From positions 22,913,652-22,977,651 of the forward strand of contig CM055613.1 in NCBI GenBank assembly GCA_029379385.1: 64,000 bases of DNA, read 5' to 3'. The notes under the pieces are model-generated. The model did not search any database, was not told where the DNA came from, and saw only the letters and a program-made list of their open reading frames with translations. Positions 10,306-23,552 of this stretch are shown here, one piece after another. Source of the DNA: Quillaja saponaria (taxonomy: Eukaryota > Streptophyta > Magnoliopsida > Fabales > Quillajaceae). Each line of letters opens with the position of its first letter. Position 1 is the first letter of the stretch. The position numbers were made by a program, and so were the translations under genes.

Positions 10306-11471
10306 GGCCTTGCCAAGGTCCATTCTTCAAAATAAGGTATTTTGGGAAAATTCATAAAATAAAAGTGAGTTTAAATGAGTTGGTTAAATTATTTTTTCTA
10401 AGTTGTTAGTGAAATTTAATTTAAATAGCATGTTGATCCTTAAGTAATCAACAACCAAAATATTCTATGTTTTGCATTGTGAATGTATGATATATCGAAT
10501 ATATAAAATAGGGGTTATTATGGACCACACACGTATTTTGAATGTATGCTTTGTTTTTGGTATTTTTAGGAAATAGGGCCTGTGTACCCTGCCTTATCTT
10601 GTATTCTCTATGTAAATTATTTTCTCATCTAACTTCCCTTGAATGTAACTCGAGGTTTCTTACAAATTATGTAATAGTTGCATAGGTTAGGATTTAGAAT
10701 TAGTTAGATTTGAATTTACTTGTATTTCAAGCTTATGGAGATGAAGACATCAAGACAAAGTGAAGGCATGGTAGGACTACATCAAGTCTTAGGATATGGT
10801 TTCCTAACTGTCGAGGAAATGATATGGTCCAAAACCATCCTCTTATTTTCATTTTTAAGGTTGGCTTATATATATGTTATAATTGCACGTGATGCATTAT
10901 GAATGTATGTATGCATGCCATAATGAGACCTTAGGATTCAAACCTACCCATAATTAAAGTTCCTCTAAATTATTGAGTCACATATTAGGAACATGTTACC
11001 TTCCATTATTGTGGCATAATGGAAGTTCTATTTACTTTTATTTGTTTGGCCCTCGTCAAAGTAGTTTTACATTGAACTCAGTTGAATGTATATGATAAAA
11101 TAGAATAATGGTTAGAACTTAATTAAAAACAATAGTCGTTGTCCCTTGTCAAGGTTATCCTATTTTTAAGGCTATGCTTAAGTGTTAATTAAAAATTGAT
11201 GAAATGATAAGGCAATCTCAACCTTAGGACTAGGAATTTACATGATATGTAAACAATTGTTATTTGATTAGATTTGACAAAACAAAATTAAATAATATCC
11301 TAGTCCAACTAAGAATATCATAAGATGAAATTACAAATCTATTCGAGAGGGTTATTATATTTGATAAAATAATGAGAGTAAGCAAATTAAATAAAGACCT
11401 TATAATTTGATATATGCATTAAATAAATATTAACAAGCCACCTCTATCTTTATATCTAGGTTGTTAGAATC
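10306..11471 (+). other. Copia leader, second part
   Basis: Non-coding AT-rich sequence that continues the leader interrupted at 4630; it directly follows the ACCAA duplication. No open frame resembles a known protein until the gag start at 11472. Confidence 0.7.
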
Positions 11472-12325
11472 ATGAACAATTTGTCACTTAGATCAATATT
11501 AGAATCCAACAAGTTGACTGGATCTAATTATTTGGACTGGTGCAATCTCAAAATTGTTTTGAGACAAGAAAAGATTTTTTATGTCCTAGAAGGAGACATC
11601 CCTTAGGCTCCAATTGAAGCTTCACCTAATTATGACGACTTTGATTTTAATAATCGTAAGAAGCACCTGGATAGAAATGAATAGGCAATATGTCTGATCC
11701 TGAGTTCTATGGCACCAAAGCTTCAAAGGTAGCATGATGGATGGCTGCATGCTTGTCATGCACTTGCAAGAGTTGTATGATAAGCAAGGCAAAGCTGAAA
11801 GGCTTGAGGTATCCAAGGAATTATTTCGTAATAAGATGGCATAAAATTCTTCAGTAAATGTTCATGTATTAAAAATGATTGGGTACATCGAAAGATTGTC
11901 TAAGTTAGGATTTGCCATGGAACATGAACTTTCAATTGATTTGGTCTTACAGTCTTTTTTTGCATTGTTCTCATAGTTTGTTATGAACTATAACATAAAT
12001 AAGTTGGAAACGACTCTACCCAAGTTACCTAACATGTTAGAGGAAAATTTCAGGAAAGATAAAGCACTTTGATGCTGATAGGTAGTTCTTCTAAACCTAA
12101 GTCAAAGGGGAAGAAGAAAAAGTCTAAGAGTAAGACTAAGGCCATTAGCGACATTAAGAAGGACAAGGCCAAAGTCATATGTTTCCATTGTGGCAAAGAA
12201 GGCCATCAGAAAAGGAATTGTAATGCATACTTGAATACCTTGAAGGATAAGAAGCTTAGTGAAGCTTCTTCTTTAGGTATGTTTATGATGAAGGTTAATC
12301 TATCATATGGAAACCCTAGATTCTA
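11472..12325 (+). pseudogene. Copia gag, broken
   Basis: Starts at ATG 11472 (MNNLSLRSILESNKLTGSNY) and shows the typical plant copia Gag N terminus: LTGSNYLDWCNLKIVLRQEK, then YVLEGDIP followed by an in-frame TAG. Several more stops and shifts follow. The C-terminal zinc knuckle is intact: C-x2-C-x4-H-x4-C at 12180-12221 (CFHCGKEGHQKRNC), preceded by a lysine-rich stretch. The last frame ends at 12325, just before protease. Confidence 0.8.
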
Positions 12326-13400
12326 GGTATTGGATACTGGTTATGGTTCTCTTATTTATAATAATATACATGAACTAAAAAAACAAAAGGATACTAAGCA
12401 AGGGAAGTGGACCTACGAGTGGGAGATGAAGCTAGAGTTAATGTAATAGCTACATGGTCTTACTTTTTCAATTGCCATCTAGCATGATAGTTGAACTAGA
12501 TAATTGTTATTTTGTTCTAGTTATTTCTAAGAACATTATTTCCATTTCTTATTTGGACAGTAAAGGTTTTACATTTATAATAAAGGAAAATAGTTTTTCC
12601 TTCTCTTTAAATGGAGTTTATTATGGATGTGATGTTTTAAACAATGAATTATATGTTCTAGAATTAATTGATATTATCCTCAACATAAACACTAAGAGAC
12701 CCAAATTAGATAGTCTAAAACCATCATACTTATGGCATTGTAGACTATGTCACATAAATGAGACTAGGATTACTAGATTACACCAAGGTGGATATCTAGA
12801 TCCATTTGATTATCAATTATATGGAACATGTGAATCTTGTTTATTTGGAAATATGACCAAGAAACTATTCATAGATATAGTGTCACGTGCCATTGAGTTA
12901 CTAGAACTCATACACTCTGATGTTTATGGACTAATGTCTATACATGTTAGAGGTGGATACTCCTACTTCATAACATTTATTGATGACAAGTCTAGGTAAG
13001 GGTATGTGTATCTCATGAGATACAAGTATAAATCATTTGAAAAGTTCAAAGAATTTAAGAATGAAGTAGAGAAACAAATTGCTAAGAGTGTTAAGACACT
13101 TAGATCTAATCGAGGTGGAGAATACCTTAGCCAAGAGTCTTTAGCTATTTAAAGGATAATGGGATTCTGTTTAAATGGACTCCTTCTAGAATGCCACAGC
13201 TCATTGGTGTATCTGAAAGGAAGAATCACACTTTGTTAGATATGGTGCAATTGACGACGAGTTATGCTAACTTACCAACTTCCTTTTGGGGATATGCTTT
13301 AATCACTGCAACTTACCTTCTAAATAGGGTTACATCAAAGTTTGTTGAAAGAACTGTATATAAGACATGTAACAACAGAAAACTAAATATCTAACACTTG
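12326..13400 (+). pseudogene. Copia protease and integrase, broken
   Basis: The protease active-site motif LDTGYGS is at 12330-12350. A longer open stretch (12454-12999) carries the GAG-pre-integrase zinc-binding region, with LWHCRLCH and CESC. Next comes the integrase core: first aspartate in LIHSDVYG (codon 12919-12921). The second aspartate has become asparagine in RSNRGGEY (codon 13108-13110). The glutamate is in GVSERKN (codon 13214-13216). A tyrosine codon has become TAA at 12997-12999 after DDKSR. The integrase-before-RT order is diagnostic of Ty1/copia. The element could not integrate with this protein. Confidence 0.85.
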
Positions 13401-13719
13401 AGAATTTGAGGCTATTATGCTTACGTCAAAAGAATTTTGACTGATAAGCTTGAAGTCAAGAGTAATAAGTGCTTATTTAAGGTTATCCTAAAGAAACAAC
13501 TACTTTTATCACCCACAAGAACAAAAGATGTTTGTTTAGAGAAACATTGTCTTTCTTGCAAAAGAGTTTATTCTTGAAAGAAGTAGTGGACTAAAGTTGA
13601 ACCTGAAGAAATTCAAGAAACTCAAAATGAGACCGATCGCATAATGGAACCCGAACCTATACGATAAGAGTTGGAGGTACAAGAAAAGGCTCAACACACA
13701 CAACTAGTTTATAGGATGA

Positions 13720-14895
13720 TATTATTCTTATAGAGGATGATAAGCCTACTAGTTATAAGGAAGCAATTAAGGACATTGATTCCTCGAAGTGGCAAGCTTC
13801 CATGAAACCCAAACTGGACTCCACGTCTGATAACAAAGTATGAACTTTGGTTAATCCACCTAAAGGAGTTAATCCTATTGGGTGTAAATGGGTTTTTAAG
13901 GAAAAGACTGATGCATATGATAACTTATGAACCTTTAAAGCAAGTTTAGTGGTAAACGGTTATAGGAAAAAACAAGGCATTGATTTTGATTAAACTTTTT
14001 TGCTAGTTTCTATGATTAAGTCATTAAAAACGAAAATGAATCTTGTGTGTACAAGAAGGTTAATCGGAGTGCAGAAGCATTCTTGGTACTATATATAGAT
14101 GACATACTCCTTATAGATAACAATGTACCTATGTTATAATCGGTCAAACTTTGGCTATCCAAAAATTTCTCCATGAAAGATATGGGTGAAGAAACCTATA
14201 TACTGGGTATAAGGGTCTATAGAGATAGATCTAAAAGGTTGCTTGGATTATTACAATCCATGTACATTGAGAAGATGCTTAAGAGATTTTGCATGGATGG
14301 GTTAAAGAAAAGGTTCTTGCTTATGTCATATGGTGTGTATCTTCTAAAAATATGTCTCCTAAGATATTACTGGAAAAATAATGCATGAATGAAATACCAT
14401 ATGCTTCCACAACTGGTTTAATCATGTATGCCATGTTATGCACGCGACCTAAACATCTAGCATGCTTTATGTGTTATAAGCAGATACTGGGCTTTTCCAA
14501 GGGAAGAGCATTGGAAGGCAGTTAAGAGCATCCTTAAGTACTTGAGAAGGACTGAGGATGCAGTATTAATATATGAAAGAACCAAAAAACTAAAAGTTTT
14601 AGGATATGACAATGCGAGCTTTCAAACCAATAGGGATGATTGTAAATCGTACTCTGGATTCTTATATATTTTTAATGGAAGAGTCGTTAGCTGGAAAAGT
14701 TCTAAGCAGTTAACAATGATAGATTATACAACCGATGCTAAGTACATAGTTACCTCTGAAGCAATTAAGGAGGCCGTTTGGATAAGGAAGTTCATAATTG
14801 AACTTAGGATAGTTCTTGAATTTGCTAATCCAATAGAGTTATATTGTGATAACAAGGGTGCTATTATACAAGCAAAAGAACTAAGGTCTTTCTAA
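13720..14895 (+). pseudogene. Copia reverse transcriptase and RNase H, internally deleted
   Basis: Recognisable RT N terminus (SYKEAIKDIDSSKWQASMK, NPIGCKWVFKEKTDAYDN) followed by stops. The middle of the RT, including the block that normally reads VKTAFLNG and YGLKQ, is missing: the sequence jumps near 14030 to the catalytic region YIDD (14092-14103). The connection region follows (FSMKDMGEETYILGIRVYRD). RNase H is open at 14542-14895: GYDNASFQTNRDDCKSYSGF, then RVVSWKSSKQ and ELYCDNKGAI. The deletion alone makes the polymerase inactive. Confidence 0.85.
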
Positions 14896-15046
14896 AAGTC
14901 CAAACACAGAGAAGGATTATAAAGATAAAGCACATTCCTATTCATGAGAATGTGAAAATCTTCTTACGAAACACTTGCCACAATATAAGTAAGATCATCA
15001 CTTTGATATGGTAGGACTTAGATATAGTAATGATTGACTTTAGGCC

Positions 15047-15057
15047 AAATGGGAGAT
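15047..15057 (+). other. Copia polypurine tract
   Basis: AAATGGGAGAT directly precedes the 3' LTR start. The phrase GGCCAAATGGGAGAT is common before plant copia 3' LTRs. Confidence 0.8.
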
Positions 15058-16659
15058 TGTTAGTATTAGTGTCCAAGAGACAATCAATAGTTGGTTGTAA
15101 TGACATTTTATTTGTATTTAATGCATATAATAATATTCATTAGGCATTCTTCATTATATTTTTATATAAGATTTAGTAGAATGATATATATAGTCCTTAT
15201 AATAAATAATGTGTATGCATAATGATGACGTTGATCGTATTTATGAGATATGACATATATAAAGTATTATTCGAAAAGTATTCATAGTCAATGAATCATC
15301 AAAAATATGGATATTGATGATTCTTCAAGACTAGTATATGTTGTGGTAGTGATCTTATAAACTATAAGCATGGAGATGCTGAGACAAACATATGGATGCT
15401 TGTTAGTTGAACAAGTACACTAAATTAACCCAACACGATAACATGTCAATGAAAGTTCTTAAAGTGTTGGTGGTGTAAGTGATCCTTTAACTTGAGATCA
15501 TCCTCTATTACCTTTTATATGAATTTATGTGTTTTGATGCCATTGCCTTTATCCTGTAATAAGGATAATATTTGGGTGCTTATTGGACTTGTATATAAAG
15601 GTAGATGAATGATAGACAAAAAATTCATCATTCTCAGTAAAGAGAATAAATGTCCCATGGTCTCTAGAGACAAGAATGTTTTTTTTCCGAGAATCTTTGC
15701 AAATTGAAAGAGATTAAGAAAAGTGTTTTCTTGAATCTCTTTGAGGAACAAAATGTAAACTGGTTTCAAGTAGTAATAAATTTAGACAAAGATGAGGTTG
15801 ACACTAGAATCTATGCCATATGTCTATCTTGGGATATGTTTGATAAAAAGATTGAATTACACGGTAACCAAGCACTGAAAGATTTGATCAATGATCTTAA
15901 CTTAGCTTGTACTTAGGTATAAATTTCAATCTTGATCTATGAGTGTAAGTTGGTTGGTTAAGGAAAACCAAAGTTAAATTAAAAGTGTTTTAATTTAACT
16001 GCACTTCTTAGGAAGTATCCAATTACATTTATTGCCAACGTGAGATAACCTAATAGGTTACACACTTTAATTGACTTAGGTTAAGAACCTAGAAGAAATT
16101 AATAGAGTCTTAGAATTAATAGTTAATTTCCAAGCATATAAGAGTAAAAAGGTAATTGTTACCTATACACAAATGGCAAGAATTGTTTTCTTGAAAGTCA
16201 AGGAAAAGTCTAGTGAGAATCCTAATTGGATTTGCACCACAATGATTCTAAAGGCAAAATAGTAATCATAATGAGAATATGGATTACTAAAGGAGCTTTG
16301 GGCCTTAGGCTTTGGGCATTAGGTTTAATCAAATCCTAAACAAGGAACGATTATAACTCCTAAACCTTAGCTGTCCTACATATTTATGTAACACTAAGGG
16401 AATTCGGTCAACAGGCGAGATACAAAAAGACTATTGACATTTGGCCATGTGAAAGGTTGTAAATAAGAAAATTTCTTGAAAATCTCCTCCCTTTAGCCAT
16501 GAAGCAAAGTAGTTTTTGCTTCAAGAACAATATTCCATTAACAATTCAACCAAATGGAAGCTAGCAAGTATCCTAAGGGTTAATCGATTCTTTATAATCA
16601 TTTTCGAAAAAGGTAAAAGTTTTTAATTGATCAATTATATAAACTATTTCATTTGAGGC
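15058..16659 (+). repeat. Copia 3' LTR, left part
   Basis: Starts TGTTAGTATTAG and matches 2427-3998 of the 5' LTR. It is interrupted after GAGGC (16655-16659), the left target duplication of the Athila insertion; the LTR resumes at 24582. Confidence 0.9.
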
Positions 16660-18145
16660 TAATAACTCTATAAAATAGAGTTATTTCACTCTGCTTTTAA
16701 TTTATAATTTATGCTAAATCCTAGGATTTTGAGTTAGAATGTTAGTTAAATTTAGTGTTTTAGTTATTTTAAGTTGTTTAGGAGTTTCTACTATGATTAG
16801 GAGTAGTTTATGATTTTATATACTTAACTTGTTTTAGGTGTCTTTGTAGTGTCTTAGTTGAACTTAAAGAATGAGAGGAATTCAAGACTGTATTACAGTG
16901 CCAAAGAAGATAGCGTCGCAGTGTGACAAAAGGAATGAATTGGTGATTCAGGCCGACAGAACTGCACCCAGCATGACAAATATGAATTCGTGGCACTGAT
17001 AAAATGGAAGAAATTGCAATTCAAGTAGAGAGCTCTGAGATGTGGCGTACCAAGCCAACTTACCCATATATGAGGTAGAGACATAAGTGTTGCCGTGCTA
17101 GTTTAATGAAGTCGCAATGCCAATTTGAAAGACAACTTCATGAAATATCCAAGGAGATGATGCCGCAACGCCCATTAAGCTTAAATGGCAGCTTGACAAG
17201 TTGTAGTCCGGGTAAGACTATACAGATCCATAAGTGCTGTAAAGCCATATCGAGTCATGCCGTGGCACCTTTACATCAATTGAACTAGGAGCAAAACGTA
17301 TATAAAATAAGGTGAAGGCTGAAGTTTAAGGATATAATAGAGCTTGTGATAGAGAGTGCTAAGGAGCTAAAGGAGACCCAAAGCCATGACAAATTTTAGT
17401 TTCTACTCCCTTCTTATTTTCTATTTACTTGTAATAGCTATGTTTTTATTATTTGTGTTTTCAGTAGTTAGTACGGAGTAGTCGTATTCTAGGGTTACAA
17501 TTGAACTCACATGTAGCCGATGTGGTTTTAGATTTAATTTAATGCATGTTTTAGTTTTAATATTTATGTTGCCTTGTTCTTAATGCTTCTACTTGATTGA
17601 TCACCAGTTAGATTGATTAGGAATTTTGGGACTGACTTGGAATAGTCAGTTTTGGGATTAGCCATAAGCAACATAACTTATGCTTGGATTGTTCATATGA
17701 TTTGGATGATCTAATTTGTTTAAGAGATAGGACTATACTCTTTAACCATAAGTAACTAGTAAGATTGGCTCTTAATGAGTTTTTCTTAAAATAATTCTCA
17801 TAGGAATATAGGGAATTAGACTAAGGAAAATATATAATTGCCAGACATAGGAATATGCTAGTAATTGGTTAAGAAGTCTGGGTTAATATTAAACTATTGC
17901 ATGAATTGAATTAAGTTAAAGTCAATTATGTGTAATGTGTAGGATTTTGTAAACCCAGGCTTAGTTTTAATGTTTTTATAGTTTGCTTTAAAAGACCTTT
18001 GATTTACATTGGCTTGATTAGAGTCAGGCTACATAATATTGGTATTTAGCATTAGAAAGTAAATTATTCCTCGTGGGAATGATTTTTACTTATTATTATA
18101 TTACTTGAGGACAATATGTGCGTTTGCGTTGTAAAATTTGTATCA
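16660..18145 (+). repeat. Athila A 5' LTR
   Basis: 1486 bp, from TAATAACTCTATAAAATAG (TG mutated to TA) to AAATTTGTATCA. Related LTRs lie at 23553-24576 (truncated), 30392-31902 and, inverted, 44083-45568. Confidence 0.9.
17299..17309 (+). promoter_or_regulatory. Athila LTR TATA box
   Basis: TATATAAAATA followed by AGGTGAAGGC. The same position in the other copies reads TTTATAAAATA (near 23729) and CTATAAAATC (near 31057), so it is a shared LTR feature. Confidence 0.5.
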
Positions 18146-18150
18146 AGTTT

Positions 18151-18168
18151 TTGGTGCCGTTGCCAAGG
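18151..18168 (+). other. Athila A primer-binding site (Asp tRNA type)
   Basis: TGGTGCCGTTGCCAAGG, a decayed form of TGGCGCCGTTGCCGGGG that Athila and Tat elements use, begins five bases after the LTR. Confidence 0.8.
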
Positions 18169-18260
18169 AATATATTTATTTTATTTTGTTAATATCATTA
18201 TAAGCTTACTTAATTCTAACTCAATTTTTTCCTTTTGATTTCAGGTGCTATTGATATTGT

Positions 18261-19246
18261 ATGCAACACACTAGAGATTTGGAACTATTACTATACGATC
18301 CCGAGATCGAATGAATGCTCAGAAAGTTAAGGACGAACCAAGTTCCAAAATACTTTAGTGCAATGGCTGATGATTAACAAGCCCATGAAACCAAGGCTTT
18401 GAGGGATTATGCTATCCCTCTTATGCAAGGCCTCCATTCTAGCATATAAAGACTAACCATTGTTGCTAATAACTTTTAGATCAAACTGGGAACAATCCAA
18501 ATAATCTAACAATCTGTACAGTTTGGAGGATTACCTAGTGATGACCCTCATGCTCATTTAGTCACATTCCTGGAATTGTGTGACACATTCAAGTACAATA
18601 GCGTCTCTAATAATGCAGTTCTTCTCAGGCTTTTTCTCTTCTTACTCTAAGATAAGGTAAAAAGTTGGCTATATTCATTACCTCAACATTCCATCACCAC
18701 TTGGTCAGACATGGCACAAAAGTTTATGGTCAAATTCTTTCCTCCCACCAAAATCGCAAAGCTAAGGAATGAAATCGCATCATTCCTTCAACAAGATCAA
18801 GAATCTTTTTATGAGGCATGAAAGAGATACAAAGACTTGATGAGAAAGTACCCACATCATGAAATTCCTAAGTGGCTGTAAGTGCATACTTTTCATAACA
18901 GTTTGGAAACCAAACTAGAACAACCATTGATGCTGCTATTGGAGGTGCTTTGATGGTAAAGTCTATGAATGATGCCTATGATCTTTTGGAGGAGATGGCC
19001 TTAAATTCTTATCAATGGCCATACAAAAGGTTAATATCCCTCAGAGTTGCTGGGGTTTATGAACTCGATAACATTACTGCTTTAACGGCACAAGTGGCTG
19101 GGTTGACAAAGAGATTTGATAATTTTAGGGGGCAACAACATTCCAAAGCTACTGTTATGGTGTGTGATGCTTGTGGCAAAGGTCACACCATGGACCAATG
19201 CCCAAATATTGAAGCGGTTCAATATGTCCAGAATTTTAACCTATAA
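18261..19246 (+). pseudogene. Athila A gag, broken
   Basis: From ATG 18261 the frame reads MQHTRDLELLLYDPEIE and then meets a stop. The capsid region reads [20 protein letters not shown], then ELCDTFKYN, later KVKSWLYSLPQHSITTWSDM and FVKFFPPTKIAKLRNEI-like sequence, the Retrotrans_gag core of Athila Gag, with several in-frame stops. An open stretch (18950-19246) ends in the zinc knuckle CDACGKGHTMDQCP. Gag packages the element RNA in cytoplasmic particles. Confidence 0.8.
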
Positions 19247-19659
19247 AATAACCCTTATTCCACCACCTGGATTTCAAGCTCCACAAAGGCTGCAATACAT
19301 GTCTCATACTGATTTGGTTATTCAAAGCCAAGCTACCTTCTTGAGAATATTGGAAACATAAATGGGGTAGTTAGCCAATGCTTTGACTAATAGGCCTTAT
19401 GGTGCCCTTCTTAGTGACACCGAGGCAAACTCAAGGAAGGAGGGTAAGGAACATTGCAAGACAATCACTCTTAAGAATGGGAAGGAACTAGAGGAGCAGA
19501 AGAAAAAAAATAGAAGATGATGAAGCTCCTAAATCTCTTACTAAAAAAGAATTGCGTACTAAGATTATGGAAGAAAAGAAGGAGAAGTAGGTAATTGCTG
19601 AATTTCAATGATCAAATCCTCCTGTTCTATTCCCACAAAGGTTCCATAAGCAGAACCTT

Positions 19660-21720
19660 GATAAACAATTCTAGAAATTTTTGGATGTGTTCAAGAAACT
19701 TCCTATAAACATTCCTTTTGCTGAAGCTCTTGAACAAATGCCAAGCTATGTAAAATTCATGAAGGATATTCTATCCAAAAAGAAGAAAGTTGGAGATCAT
19801 GAAACCATTGCACTTACTGAAGAGTGCAGCGCTATACTTTAAAGAAGCTACCGCCTAAATTGAAAGATCCAGATAGTTTCACTATTTTTTGTACAATAGG
19901 CTCACAACACTTTGGTAGGAAACTTTATGACTAAGGAGGTAGCATAAATTTGATGCCCTTATTAATTTACCAAAAGCTAGGAATAAGTGAAGTAAAACCA
20001 ACTATAGTAACTCTAAGGGAATTGTGAAGGATATTCTAGTAAAGGTGGACATATTGATCTTTCTTGCCTTCTAAATATGGAAGAGAATAGGAAGGTACCT
20101 ATTATATTAGGAAGATCTTTTCTAGTTACTAGACGGACACTCATCGATGTCCAAAAGTCACCATGAGGGTAAATTTAATATCTTTCAATCCATGAAATTC
20201 CTTCAAGATCATGATGAATGCTTTGCAATTGACATGGTGAGCACCTTGCTCAAAAGGTGCTTTTGAAAAACTATTTAAGAGACCCTCTTGAAGCCTCCAT
20301 AATTTTATACACTACTAGAGAAGATGAGGATTATAAGGAATGTATGAAATTATTGGATGCATCACCATATCTGCTGAAATCAAATCCAAAATTCAAAAAT
20401 CTGAATTTGCCACCATCCACCCCATCGAGATCAAGGCCATCAATTAAGGAGCTTTCTACCTTGGAGCTGAAACTATTGCAAATCATCTAATGTATCCTTC
20501 ATCCACTTTTGCCTATTTTTATTTATGGTTCTCTTACTAACATGCAAGAAGACAAACTATTTCTTGTATTGAGAGAACATAAGAGAGCATTGGGATGGAC
20601 AATAACTGACATTAAGAGAATAAGCCCTTTCTTTTGTATACACAAGATCCTCATAGAGGATAATCATAAGCTATAATAGAGCATCAAAAGAGGCTTAACC
20701 CTATAATGAAGGAGGTGGTGAAAAAGGAAATCATTAAGTGGCTGGATGCTAGAATTATTTATCTAATCTCAGATAGTCATTATGTAAGTCTTATCTAATG
20801 TATACCAAAAAAATGAGAGATGGCATTTGTTGCAAATGCAAACAATGAAATCATTCCTATAAGAACCATTACTGGTTGGAAGGTATGCATGGACTACCGG
20901 AAGCTCAACAAAGCTACAAGGAAAGACCACGTTCCCCTTCCATTTATTAACCAAATGCTAGACTGGCTGACAGGTAATGGATATTACTGTTTCTATATGG
21001 TTATTCGGGGTATAATCAAATTGCTATTACCTCGAAAGACTAAGAAAAAAAATCACATTTACTTGCCCCTATGGAACCTTTTCCTTTAGAAGGATGTCTT
21101 TTGGTCTATGTAATACCCCGGCCACCTTTCAAAGATGCATGATGGCCATCTTCACCGATATGATGGAGCAAGGGCTTGAAGTTTTTATAGATGACTTTTC
21201 TATTTTAGGCTATTCATATGATGAATGTCTTTATAATTTAACTTGTGTGCTTAAAAGATGTGAAGAGACCAATTTGGTCTTAAATTAGGAAAATTGCCAC
21301 TTCATGGCATAAGAGGGTATAGTTCTAGGCCATAAGGTGTCCAACAAGGAAATTAAGGTAGATAGAGCTAAGATAAAAGCTATAGAGAAACTGCCTTCCC
21401 CAAATTCAATAAAATGAATAAAAAGCTTTCTAGTCCATGCTGATTTCTATAAGAGATTTATTAAAGACTTTTCAAAAATATCCAAACCACTTTGTAATCT
21501 CTTAGAAAGACACCCCATTTATATTTGATAATGTATGTCTTTCTACATTTTTAGAGCTAAAAAACAAATTGATATCTACCCCTATAATTGTAACTCCAAA
21601 TTGGAACTTACCATTTGAATTGATGTGTGATGCAAGTGACTTTGCGGTATAAGTAGTTTAGGTTAAAGAAAAGGAAAGATATTTCACTCTATATACTATG
21701 CTAGCAAAACCTTAACTGGT
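19660..21720 (+). pseudogene. Athila A protease and reverse transcriptase, broken
   Basis: Pre-protease region with FKKLPINIPFAEALEQMPSY near 19690. Protease relic: HIDLSCLLNMEENRKVPIIL followed by GRSFLVT near 20050-20130; the catalytic DTG was not found. RT: KRALGWTITDIKRISP near 20585, then GWKVCMDYRKLNKATRKDH (20877) and LPFINQMLDWLTG. An open segment (21094-21288) follows with MSFGLCNTPATFQRCM and the catalytic FIDDFSILG (FIDD at 21184-21195). The primer grip and thumb region (VLGHKVSNKEIKVDRAKI, FYKRFIKDFSKISKPLCNLL) follow. Many stops and small shifts show long decay. Confidence 0.85.
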
Positions 21721-23345
21721 TCTTAGTTAAACTATACCATAATTGAAAAAGAACTTTTACCAATAGTGTTTGCTTTTGGTAAGTTTCGCTCTTATTAATC
21801 GAAACTTCTATCATTGTTTTTACTGACCATTCTTTTACTAACCACTCTATTATTAAGTATTTAATTTAAAAAAGGATGCAAAGCCTAGGTTGATAAGGTG
21901 GATCTTGTTATTACAAGAATTCAACTTGGAGATTAGAGACTGAAAAGGCTCTGAAAATTAAGTAACTAATCACTTATCAAGGCTGGAAGGAGAAGATAAA
22001 ATGGTTGAGCCCACTATTATAATGAAACCTTCTAGGATGAACAAGTCTTTCATGTTGTTCATAAATAGTTAACTTGGTATGCTGACTTTGTCAATTATCT
22101 AGCTGGCAAAGTTATTCCTCCTCAATTAACTTCTTAACAAAAGAAAATGTTTTTACATAATATATTTTTTGTTTGGGATGACCTATTCTTGTTTAAGCAT
22201 TGTGCTAGTCAAATATTAAGAAAGTGTGTTCTAGAGGAAAAAGTAAAGAGTAAACTCCATCATTGTCATGCTTCAGAGTATGGAGGTCACTTTTTGGAAA
22301 AAGCCGAACAACTGTAAAAGTGCTCCAATCAGGTTTTTATTGGCCTTCATTATTTAAGAACACTAATGACTTTGTTTCCAAATATGACAGGTGCTAAAGG
22401 ATGGGCAACATCTCTAGGAAGAATGAGATGCCACTTAATAACATTCTTGAAGTTGAATTGTTTGATATATAGGGGATGGACTTCATTGGTCCATTCATCT
22501 CCTTATACGTCAATCAATACATCCTTGTTGTTGTGGACTACATCTCTAAGTGGGTTGAAGCCATTGTTGTGCTAACCAATGGTTCCAAAGTCGTGACTAA
22601 ATTCTTAAAAAAGAACATCTTCATGCACTTTGGCACACCCCGAGAAATCATTAGGATGGAAGGTCTCACTATTGTAACAAACAAATGGGAGCCCTTCTTG
22701 CTAAATATGAGGTGACTCACAAGGTTGCACTAGAATATCATCCACAAGAGAGTGGACAAGCTGAGGTCTCTAATCGGGAGATTAAGAGGATCCCAGAGAA
22801 GACAATATGTCCTTCAAGAAAGGACTAGTCCAAGAGATTGGGTGATACGCTATGAGCATATTTATAGCCTACAAAACCCCTTTAGGCATGACTACCTTTT
22901 GGCTGGTTTTTGGCAAAGCTTGTCACCTATCCGTTGAATTGAAACATAATACCTATTGGATAAAAAAAGAAGCTAAACTTTGACTATTTAGCCGCTGTTG
23001 AAAAGTGACTTCTTTAATTGAACAAAATTGACGAGTTTAGGCTCAATGCATATGAGAATGCAAACTTTAAAAGAAGAAGACTAAGGGGTTTCATGATTAA
23101 AGGATTGTTGAACACCACTTTGAGCTGGGTCAACAAGTCCTTCTCTACAATTCCCAGTTGAAGCTCTTTGCGGGAAAGCTCAAGTCGCCAAACTGTTCTA
23201 ATATGGTATTGTGGAGTTGATTACCACTAATCCTCATAGAACATTTAAAGTGAATGGACAGTGATTAAAACGCTATTGGGGAGGAAAAATTGACAACAGT
23301 CATACCTCCATCATACTTGGTGAAGCCACTTGAGCAACACTAAGT
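21721..23345 (+). pseudogene. Athila A RNase H and integrase, broken
   Basis: RNase H relic: YYASKTLTGS, then NYTIIEKELLPIVFAFGKFR. The integrase H2C2 zinc region is degenerate (CHASEYGGHFLEKA). The core begins GMDFIGPFISLYVNQYILVV with the first aspartate at the expected place, then VDYISKWVEA. The second catalytic position reads RMEGLT where DG is expected. The glutamate motif NREIK is retained near 22777 in a shifted frame ([16 protein letters not shown]). The C-terminal part ends FKVNGQ.LKRYWGG near 23280. The order RT-RH-INT is diagnostic of Ty3/gypsy. Confidence 0.85.
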
Positions 23346-23434
23346 TAAGCCAAGGACTTTAAATTAAGTGCTTCATGGGAGGCAACCTAAGTTTCTCAAC
23401 CTTTTTCTTTGTTGTCCATTTTGTTTTATCTATT

Positions 23435-23552
23435 TTCACTTTATACTCAACCTTCATCTCAACTATGTTAGGCTGATCAAGGACTAAGCAACCACAGCAA
23501 GAAAAATACAATTAAGTTGAGTAAGCTTAGTAAAAGCTGAGTATAAAGTGAA
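23435..23552. repeat. 15-bp perfect inverted repeat between integrase and truncated LTR
   Basis: TTCACTTTATACTCA (23435-23449) and its exact complement TGAGTATAAAGTGAA (23538-23552) enclose 88 bp. The right arm touches the first base of the LTR. This replaces the region that in the duplicated copy is 3.5 kb long. Confidence 0.8.
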
